Source of the DNA: Branchiostoma floridae
Taxonomy: Eukaryota > Chordata > Leptocardii > Amphioxiformes > Branchiostomatidae
Assembly (NCBI RefSeq): GCF_000003815.2
Contig: NC_049988.1
Span: forward strand, 16,205,778 to 16,269,777
DNA: 64,000 nt
Direction: 5' to 3'
The notes under the pieces were generated by a model. The model was not told the origin of the DNA and searched no databases. It was given only the letters and a program-made list of their open reading frames with translations. The translations under genes and the position numbers were made by a program. Shown here piece after piece: positions 57,112 to 64,000 of the stretch (position 1 is its first letter; each line of letters starts with the position of its first letter).

Positions 57112-58060
57112 CTCATTCCTCAGCTAACCAGCATCTATCGCACCACAGCCATCCCTCAGTAAGACATCTGGAGCCGCATATATGTAGTTCCAGTTTCAGA
57201 ACTTATATTCAGCCTGTCGGCTAAACCGATTCCGCTGGGTACGACTTCTTCACTGGCTAGAGGCTTAGTGACACAAATACATGAAGGTCACACGTATATG
57301 CCTTTCCAGTGCATATCGCCCTGGACCCTTGGACAATGTGTTACCTCCCAGGTACCTACCAGAACACAAGTGATTGACATAAAGGATAATCAGGAAAATT
57401 GAAGGCAGTAGTTGCCTCAGGCTGTCGGTCGCCTGCCTGCTGACATCGGCAGATGTCGTCATGTGAAACTTTTCAGCCAGATTACAGAGAAATTCCCTCA
57501 GCTGTGTACTAAACATTGGCCGCATAATTGAGCTTTCCCTTAGGTGAGATTTGTGCTAAATCGGGAAGTCCCTGCAGCTTCGTCAAACCACCTGCTTCTA
57601 CCTTTGAAAAGAAAACTTTCAATAACGATAATCCCTTCTTCGTTTGATACACCCCAAGGTGTGTAGAGAAGGATATCAGGATTTCGCTTAGCTTTCAATT
57701 TATCAGTACAAAAAGCTGATTCTGCATGATATTCGACACTTAATCAGTCAGATCCTTTCGGCACCAGGCCAAAAATGCTTTCAGGTCTATCCTGCTATCG
57801 CTACCCGTGAGGAAGTTTAAACTGCTGTGTTCAAGTGATACCTTCACGAGATTTCGTACAGTCTGTACCTAGTGAATATAAGAATCTCAGGAACCTGTGC
57901 TCCAAACTAAACAGAGGTTTCGGGTCGTCACATAACGACGAACAGGCCAGATTTATGGATTTTTGTCGGACAGCTAGACACAACGTCTTCACGGAAACTT
58001 CACACTGGCTGGCTGGAGCGTGCCGCGGCACTGAAGGCGACCAGATGTTGGGAGGCACAG
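57112..58060. other. Intergenic, no gene supported
   Basis: Sense and antisense frames at 57831-58113 overlap each other and have no domain. Confidence 0.4.
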
Positions 58061-58064
58061 AAGG

Positions 58065-58277
58065 CCCCTTTTCCATTAGACGGCGATCGCGCTGTGCTCT
58101 CACTGCGACCTAAATAGGATATGTATAGCCTTCGCTTCACACTGGTGTGACTTAGAAGACAACAAAACAAAGAAAGTGTAAATAGATTCGTTTCTTTTCT
58201 ATACAATTCCTTGAGGGAAATGTCAAATTTGAGGTCGCATAGAGAGCGCGGCGAAAGCGCCGTCCTAGTGGAAAGGG
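58065..58277. mobile_element. MITE, ~213 bp, TIR about 50 bp
   Basis: The left end CCCCTTTTCCATTAGACGGCG and the complement of the right end CCCTTTCCACTAGGACGGCG align, and pairing continues through GCTCTC.....TGCGACCT. The interior block 58146-58212 (GACTTAGAAGACAACAAAAC... GATTCGTTTC) is homologous to the interior of the MID intron 2 element (43329-43395). Non-coding. Confidence 0.75.
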
Positions 58278-58620
58278 TGTAGAAGAGTCAGAGAAGGCAA
58301 TAGAAGAATTGACAAAGGCTAGATCTATCTAGAAGAGAAGGAAGGATTTTTGTGGGTTACCATCGCGAGCCATGCAATGAATTGACAATTGTCAATGCTG
58401 GTAGACACAGAACGTATGAGAGAAGACAAGAGAGGGCGGAATAGAATCATCCAGAAGGAAGCACACAATCTAAGAGGCAAAGAAGAAACATGTGAGAGAA
58501 GGCAAGAAAGGAGAATACAATGTAGAATCATCTAGAAGAGAATGAAAGAATGGAGAAAAGACAGAGATAAGATAGATCTGAAGCAAGGAAAGAGAATAAT
58601 TTCATTGCATACATTTATAG
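58278..58620 (+). repeat. Purine-rich tract
   Basis: About 340 bases strongly biased to A and G on the plus strand, with repeated AGAAGAGA/GAGAGAAG motifs and AGAATCATC(C/T)AGAAG near 58445 and 58525. No coding potential. Probably a decayed simple-repeat region. Confidence 0.6.
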
Positions 58621-60530
58621 GCCATGGAGGAAAGTAGAAAATAAGAAACAAGATCGCCATTCCAGTATCTCCTTTCTATGAGGGGGCATTCGTTTGACCA
58701 GGTGTCTATGACTACACCACACTACTTTCAGGAAGGGGGTGGTGTTGGTCTGTAATGCTGCAGTTTCTGAAAATACTATCAGGAGCTCAGAATTTCCATG
58801 TTTTCAGCTAGGATCCACATACCGCAATTCGTACAAATCCACCTTAATGATCGTGAGTTACAGGTGCGAACACTCAAACAGCCAAAACCAGCCCCCCAGT
58901 CGGAGGTCAACGTGCTTAAGGGTAATTAGGTTATTGCGTGCTTGAGACACAGAAAAAGACCTGTCGTATGCTTGGTCTTCCCCCTTTTCAAAAAAGGCCT
59001 CCTTGAGATTTAAACGTCCCTCAGACTGAGACAACACTCATAGTCTTGAAACTCGCCATATCCGCCTGACAGGGCGATAAGCACTGTTGAACACACCGAG
59101 ACGTGTCGCCCGGAAGACCTAGCATCGAGGTCATCGGTCCTTACGTCTGTGTCGCTTTGACGTAATCCAGTCCGAGTGCGAATTGCAAGGACCTGCCAAA
59201 ATCGTCAGGAATTTTATGGCGTGACGCAATTTCGTAAATTACGTACAAGTGACAGCAGATAGAATTTCTGTGAAAGCCGTCGGAGTGCAGAGGGGGATCC
59301 AGAAAACGGCAATTACAAGTCCAAGGTCTTGTACATGTACGTCCACGAAGAACAAAATTATTCATGACAAGTTATGCCTTTTTAACCCAGAATCAATGTG
59401 TTCATTCTCCTACTGCACATTAGAAGCTCATCAAATGTGGTAGGAGACTTACTAGTATTATCAGATAGCTGCAAAAAGTATTTTGAGTTAGCCACGTAAG
59501 GCTATTAAAGATGTGACGGCCGGGTCACTTGACGATTTAGTCTTTGTCAAACGCGCCTACGAGGCTGGTATACACGTAGACGGCGTACCGCCTGATTGTT
59601 ACCGACACAGATACACAGGGGGACCTGATGCCTTCAAACTTTGTCTCGACCTACCTGACCCCAACAGATGTCTCCACGCCCCAGGGGTAGACCTTTCCCC
59701 CTCCCCGACCACTTGTTGTTTGACCGATAGTTGCCTCTTCGTCTTCCATGCTTGAGCGAATATCAGGTTCGACATAGTTGGTAAGGAGGTGCCACTGCCG
59801 CCTATCACACAAGGAATCAAAAGAGTGTCAGTTGACATAAACATTGCTTCTTTATCGGCGTTTGAGTGATAAAACATGTAAATAATTATCATTTTCAATT
59901 TCAATCAGTATACAGGTTTTTGACAAGGCATCTACTGTCAGGTAGATCCCTTCGGACATTGCTTGAAAGACTGGGGGAAAGAATTTCTTCAACGCTTCTC
60001 AGTGTAAATGAGACGAAGTGATCTTACTATCTTCGCCGTGCTGCAGTTAACATGGGCTAACTGTTGATGTGGAACTCGTGACCTTGTCCGTCTGTCGAAA
60101 ATTGTACACTGTTCCAACGAGTTCCAAATTGTTCACCACATGTTGTTTGCATCACATAATTTCACCACTTGGCGAAGACAACATTGCGTCGTTTTTGGCA
60201 CGCAGAAACACAACATCAGAACGGAATTACATCGGCCACTGAGGACGGCATGTAATGAGTTACACGCAAGTACACGAGATCACTGACAGTTTCTGGGCTA
60301 TGCCAACAGCGTGATGCGCATAACCTCTATAGCAGGTAACGCAGGAGGCGTTTTCGTTTTGCCGTTATCTAGGGAAAGATGAGGTACTGTGCCTTTTTAC
60401 TGTCACGTACACCTGGCTGTCAAAGGTCTAGACTACGTAGTCCACCAGAGCCCGTCAGAGATGAGTGTTTGCCCAAACATTGCAGCATCGACAAGCCTGC
60501 CAATGTGGCTGTTTTCGAGGCTACCATGTT
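58621..60530. other. Region upstream of the fibrinogen-related gene; no gene seen
   Basis: Frames at 59513-59755 and its antisense partner are not supported by domains or splice sites. Promoter-distal elements for the downstream gene could lie here, but nothing specific is visible. Confidence 0.4.
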
Positions 60531-60538
60531 GCGCGGAC

Positions 60539-60545
60539 TATAAAT
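60539..60545 (+). promoter_or_regulatory. TATA box (TATAAAT) of the fibrinogen-related gene
   Basis: TATAAAT at 60539-60545 lies 62 bases before the chosen ATG. Initiation ~30 bases downstream would give a 5' UTR of roughly 35-40 bases and exclude the upstream ATG at 60544, which overlaps the box. Confidence 0.65.
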
Positions 60546-60606
60546 GACGTTGCAGGTCCGGACCACCTCCAGTAGTCCGCAGCCCATCGCCCAACGTACA
60601 TCCAGG

Positions 60607-60861
60607 ATGGAGGGTTCTCTGAGAGGAGCGCTGCTGGCCGCCGCGTGCTGCCTGCTGTTCGGCACACTCGTGAGCGCCCAGGACCAGACCATGGGCCCTG
60701 CGCTGGTGGAAGGGCATGTGGACTACAGCGGGCAGATGTCCTGTAAGATCATCTGGCCCACACCAGCCGACAGGGCTAAGGAGACGGCCAGGATCGCCGC
60801 GCTCGAGACCAGACTAACGGAGCTGGAGAAAATGCAGGACAAGATCAGAGAACTCGAAGGC
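60607..60861 (+). CDS. FReD exon 1: signal peptide and coiled coil
   Basis: 85 codons, phase 0 donor (GAAGGC|GTGAGT). The ATG at 60607 is chosen because the hydrophobic leader follows directly and the upstream in-frame ATG overlaps the TATA box. One cysteine (MSCKIIW, residue ~47) could form an interchain bond. Heptad-like Leu/Ile spacing suggests trimer formation. A minus-strand frame overlapping this exon is a shadow. Confidence 0.92.
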
Positions 60862-63663
60862 GTGAGTTACATATAGGATTTCGCAGAGATCACCGTGTGC
60901 TTGAATTCTGGTTTGTTAGTGCACAGCAACACTAGAGAGTTAGCGATTTTGCTGGGTGGGTCTTGGCCAAGGGAAGAAGTCATTTCTGGACTCCCAAGTT
61001 CTTTTAAGATCCTCTTTCAAACGAAAAGGAGATTTTCTAATGGGAGTGTAAAAGCGTGTAAACTTTTCTTTCGTCTTTCCCCAGCGTTGCTCCTCCTCCT
61101 GTAGCGCCGGTGGTGATACCTCCTCCTCCTCGTCTACACCATCCTCCTCCTCCTCTTCCTCCTCTTCGTCATCCACCTCCATCCTGACGTCCCTACGAGA
61201 GTGGTCCAACAAACAACCATCACCCGGACAGCCGCAGCCGCGACCGCAGCCTCCGCACGGGCGGCCGCAGCCTCCGCACGGGCGGCCGCAGCCTCCGCCA
61301 AGACGGCCGCAGCCTCCGCCGGTCGTGGCCACGGGTGGCGGGGACCCGAACCGTAAGGACTGCTCCGCGCTGTTCAAGCGGGGAGGCGTGAGGGCCAGCG
61401 GAGTGTACCAGATCTTCCCCGCAGGAGTCCGCGCCCCGATCGAGGTCTACTGCGACATGGAGACCGACGGAGGCGGCTGGACGCTCATTCAGGTAGGAGA
61501 CAACCCTCTCTTGTCGGTCGAACTCGAAGCGCAATGTTTGGGACGGGTGGGTACACTCGTCGTAGGTTGTCGTACAGGAGAGGAGCAGGAGAGTTATGAA
61601 CCAAACAAATCCACCAACGACTAAGGCAGTCTTTTTCTAGTCTCTACCAGACTCCGGATCGCTGTTAAATCGTAGAAATGGAACAAATAGAGGAGTAAGT
61701 CGGCCAGAGGAATATAGCTGGGTAGGGAACAGCACGCGATCCACCTTTTTCGTAACGAGACAGCTAAATCGAACGGCACGTGCCAGACTATCCTAGGAAT
61801 GTTTCCCATCTGCCAATGTACGACAAAGACACGACGAATGTGGCAGGGGCCATAGCTGACGGTGCAACACACACCATGGATCTTAATTAGCGCAAATCAC
61901 CGCGTCTGACCAAGTCCTTGGTCTGACCTACTCTTTCTCGATAAGTGTGTGAGGTTCTTTCACATGTACATGTCGCCCCCCGTTAAAAAGTTAAAAAGCT
62001 ATATGAAGTATCACCATGCCTAACTTTCCATCAAAATCAACCCAACGGCATGAAAAATCACCCAGGCTCGAATCTAACTACTTCTTCGCTCCTCTGAATT
62101 CTATCTATTGGATCATTTCCAATTGGCTGCATTCTTTGCATTTTCGAAGTATTTCTACAAAACGCAGAAAACCTAAAACACGAACTCGCTGTTCTTGATC
62201 AATCTGACACGGTTCAAGTTCGAACATTCCAGAGAAGACTTCAAGTACGTTGATTGGACTCGAACCCATAACCTTGCCATGGCCGCAATGCTCACATGCC
62301 AAGTTGCACGTCACGACAGCACAAAATTAAATGCCATTTTCCAGGGACTCCGAATGTGAATGAGATTGCAATGAACGCCGGTTTGCAACTTTCTGGATTT
62401 CAAAATGATTAAGATCTTAAAGTGGCTTCTCACTGTCCTTGGGGCTCCCTTGTGGCACTGCGGGGTTAGAAATATAAAACATTGAATATGATGTTTGTGC
62501 GCCCTAGTGGAAATTAGAAAGCGAAGCGTTACTACTTAAGCCCTATTGCAAACAGGATTTAGACTGATTTATATTAGTTTAACCTGACAATCTTAATTGG
62601 GACGATGCCAGAAACGTAAGACTGTATTGAAGGGCTTCGGAAATCTGACTTAAGAACTTAAATCCTCCGTGCGGGCATTGACGGAGACAAGCCACACATT
62701 GGGCTTTGGACTCAAACAGACACCGTTGTTAGAGAATGGAATTTTTTTTTGGTGGTGGTGGTGATGGTGGTGGTGGGTGTTTGTGTGGGGGGGGGGGGGG
62801 GCGTTTCTGCTTGTGACCAACATAGAGAAGTTGTTATTTGTTATGTGGATAGATGTTTTTGCAAAATAAAGAAATGGTCAGATTATTGGTCCCCTAGAGG
62901 CTTTCTTTTGCATATTTTGACCTGGACATGCTATGGTCTTGATTTTTCAGTGACAGATAGCTTTTTTTATTGAGTACAAAAACGTATTGAACGCCTGTCG
63001 TGGCGTCATGTGTGGCGTCGTGACTGGTAGAGCGTTCGGCTCGGAATCTATAGGTCCCGAGTTCGATATCCACCGTGCCACCGACGTTGTGCCATTGGGA
63101 AAGGCACTTAAAATGACCTTCCTCGCTTCACCCAGGTGTAAAAATGGGTACCTGACTTTGGGGAGGTAAAAGAAAAGACTACCTTTACCTTCTAGGCTGT
63201 CTGTACTGTGTATGTGACACTGTTAATATAAGTTACTAACTTGAGTGCAGTGCCACATTGTCCTCGTCTGTCCATAAGCACAAAAAAACCTGTCATTCCA
63301 AGGTCAATTATGGGCCCCCTAGTATGTGACCTTGGTACTGCAGCAGAACTTCTATTTCTTTATCTTTTGACATGGACATGCTATGGTCTTGATTTCTCGG
63401 TAACAGATAATTTTTTTAGTTAAAAAACGTATTGAACACCTGTCGTATCCTGTTCTTCACAGCGCCGTTTAGACGGCAGCGTCGCGTTCAACCGAGGCTG
63501 GGCGGACTACAAGGCCGGGTTCGGGCAGGCGAGCGGCGAGTACTGGCTGGGGAACGACAACATCCACCACCTCACCAGCAGCCAGGGAGACTATGAGCTC
63601 AGGATTGACCTCACCAACTGGGAGGGCGAGTCCCGATATGCCAAATACAGCAGATTCAAGTAC
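60607..63663 (+). CDS. Secreted fibrinogen-related protein (FReD), 5' part; exons 1-3, continues beyond the window
   Basis: Coding exons 60607-60861, 61085-61492 and 63463 to 63659 or 63663 join in frame. Residues 1-25 are a signal peptide ([22 protein letters not shown]), then a short coiled coil (about 58-85, [20 protein letters not shown]). A Ser-rich segment and a Pro-rich hinge follow (about 86-165), and the fibrinogen C-terminal domain starts at Cys178. Such proteins (ficolin-, FREP- and angiopoietin-like) are secreted and often bind acetylated sugars or act in innate recognition. That function is inferred from the family. The C-terminal lobe with the calcium and ligand sites lies outside the window, so the exact subtype cannot be given. 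Confidence 0.92.
61085..61492 (+). CDS. FReD exon 2: Ser-rich, Pro-rich hinge and start of the fibrinogen domain
   Basis: 136 codons, phase 0. Acceptor TTCCCCAG|CGT, donor TTCAG|GTAGGA. Encodes a [10 protein letters not shown] start, a near-continuous Ser run from (TCC)n codons, then a hinge with about four 7-residue units of the type RPQPPHG, then [19 protein letters not shown] and [18 protein letters not shown]. Cys178 and Cys208 form the first conserved disulfide of the family. The antisense acidic and Gly/Cys-rich frames at 60940-61534 are shadows of this repetitive exon. Confidence 0.93.
61105..61175 (+). repeat. (TCC)n low-complexity tract inside the exon 2 coding sequence
   Basis: Trinucleotide TCC/TCG/TCT run coding for poly-serine. 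Likely to vary in length between alleles. Confidence 0.85.
61222..61322 (+). repeat. In-frame 21-bp tandem repeat coding for the hinge
   Basis: About four units of the type CCGCAGCCTCCGCACGGGCG(G), each giving PQPPHGR or a variant (the last units have PPRR and PPVV). Unit length is a multiple of three, so copy-number change keeps frame. Confidence 0.88.
61493..62740. other. FReD intron 2, proximal part
   Basis: No exon supported. A segment at 62410-62530 carries TGGCTTCTCACTGTCCTTGG, GGCACTGCGGGGTT and CGCCCTAGTGGAAAT, which are similar to the ends of the two MITEs at 43214 and 58065. It is probably a decayed relative. Confidence 0.5.
62746..62803 (+). repeat. T-run, (GGT)n and G-run
   Basis: TTTTTTTTT, then GGTGGTGGTGGTGATGGTGG, then a run of 14 G at about 62789-62802. 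The G-tracts could form a quadruplex on the plus strand. The reading frame over it is an artefact. Confidence 0.85.
62870..63001 (+). repeat. Copy 1 of an intronic duplication that ends at the exon 3 acceptor
   Basis: GACCTGGACATGCTATGGTC through AACGTATTGAACGCCTGTCGT closely matches 63367-63446 (copy 2), which runs straight into the exon 3 acceptor. Copy 1 stops where the SINE region begins and has no acceptor or exon. Confidence 0.85.
63011..63185 (+). mobile_element. tRNA-derived SINE
   Basis: A tRNA-like head carries a pol III A box (TGACTGGTAGAGCG, about 63021-63034) and a B box (GAGTTCGATATCC, about 63059-63071, with one extra base relative to consensus), followed by CCACC. The body TTGGGAAAGGCACTTAAAAT..CACCCAGGTGTAAAAATGGG..TACC resembles body sequences I know from SINEs of marine invertebrates. 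This recollection is not a database match. It lies between the two copies of an intronic duplication. It is not a functional tRNA: the anticodon arm and acceptor pairing are not intact. Confidence 0.75.
63300..63448 (+). repeat. Copy 2 of the intronic duplication, upstream of exon 3
   Basis: GGTCAATTATGGGCCCCCTAG through GACATGGACATGCTATGGTC to GAACACCTGTCGT mirrors copy 1 in the same orientation, about 450 bases away. The duplication brackets the SINE. Confidence 0.85.
63463..63663 (+). CDS. FReD exon 3: central fibrinogen domain
   Basis: Acceptor TTCTTCACAG|CGC. Encodes [52 protein letters not shown] and SRFK, the most conserved part of the family (GEFWLGND.I, LR.DL..). The donor is ambiguous: TTCAA|GTACGT (exon end 63659, phase 2) or GTAC|GTACTT (exon end 63663, phase 0). 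The next exon is outside the window. Confidence 0.93.
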
Positions 63664-63702
63664 GTACTTGTAATAATAATGACACCCATTGTATTAAGCT
63701 AA

Positions 63703-64000
63703 GGGCACAACCCGCCGTATGTGCAATTTGTCTGTACGTTTTTTGGGGAGTCCACGTCCGCCACGTATTTCTGAAAACGTTCAGGCTGTACAGGGCAGGC
63801 GCGTCGCCCGAATTGGCACGTACGGGGGCAAATCCGCAGCCCGATGGCACACAAAGTTTTGCCTCCAATATCCGTCGGATTCCATACGGGTTCGTACGGA
63901 GGCGGTACTTACGACTTACGGATTTGATCCTTATAAATTCGAATGCCCGTCGAAAGTTCGGGACGCACAACCAAGAAATATTCACATACCAACGTTTTGT
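63703..64000. mobile_element. Possible left part of a Harbinger-like element (cut by the window end)
   Basis: TAA at 63700-63702 is followed by GGGCACAACCCGCCGTATG. The interior is rich in CGTACG/GTACGGG/CGTCG motifs, in the style of the element at 16943-17757. The right terminus lies beyond the window, so the call is tentative. Confidence 0.35.

Noticed and set aside
60544-60606. Upstream in-frame ATG as the FReD start (adding 21 residues)
   Set aside because: It overlaps the TATA box and would place a polar stretch before the signal peptide.
60940-61534. Antisense frames rich in Glu runs and in Gly-Cys repeats (145 and 104 codons)
   Set aside because: They are the complement of the poly-Ser and Pro-rich coding repeats of FReD exon 2. 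The sense frame has splice sites and a fibrinogen domain.
63011-63080. Functional tRNA gene
   Set aside because: A and B boxes are present, but cloverleaf pairing and anticodon arm are not intact, the B box has an extra base, and the sequence continues into a SINE body.

Overview
The window reads as nuclear DNA of an invertebrate deuterostome, most likely a cephalochordate (Branchiostoma, amphioxus). This is inference. It rests on a complete ten-coding-exon TRIM-type E3 ligase of the MID1/MID2 class that aligns almost end to end with the vertebrate protein, a fibrinogen-domain lectin-like gene, canonical GT/AG introns, and many short non-autonomous transposons, a tRNA-derived SINE and non-LTR retrotransposon debris. 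No bacterial, viral or organellar gene is visible.

Layout. Bases 1-13500 carry no gene I can support, only small duplications, a hAT-like non-autonomous element (7112-7446) and a perfect hairpin (12208-12244). Bases 13500-24400 hold two weak candidate first exons (13545-13569 and 21296-21557), a foldback repeat (14588-14730), a 681-base gap (15400-16080) and a well-formed Harbinger-type element with TTA target duplications (16943-17757). Bases 24950-34110 are a ~200-bp satellite arranged as two arrays in opposite orientation around a ~160-bp spacer. The left edge decays into diverged monomers, and one right-hand monomer is split by a 2.6-kb 5'-truncated LINE on the minus strand (28579-31168). 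A 100-N gap lies in the right array.

Bases 36663-50936 hold the MID-type gene on the plus strand: extended RING, B-box 1, B-box 2, coiled coil, COS-like region, FN3 and B30.2/SPRY. Ten coding exons keep frame throughout and give 662 residues. Its introns hold LINE tails, MITEs and foldback repeats. Two partial duplications recreate the acceptor side of exon 7 (46179-46245) and exon 9 (47429-47475); including either would introduce a stop. A cysteine-rich 150-residue reading frame lies antisense in its last intron.

Bases 50940-60500 are gene-poor, with a GA microsatellite, a LINE C-terminal fragment (54960-55296), a ~60-bp minisatellite (56420-56765), a MITE (58065-58277) and a purine-rich tract. 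Bases 60539-64000 start a secreted fibrinogen-related gene on the plus strand: TATA box, signal peptide, short coiled coil, Ser-rich then Pro-rich hinge with a 7-residue repeat, and the first part of a fibrinogen C-terminal domain. The gene runs off the window.

The two confident genes have no evident functional link. One is expected to be a cytoplasmic, microtubule-associated ubiquitin ligase, the other a secreted recognition-type protein. The most unusual structures are the inverted satellite pair and the repeated duplication of intron 3' ends.
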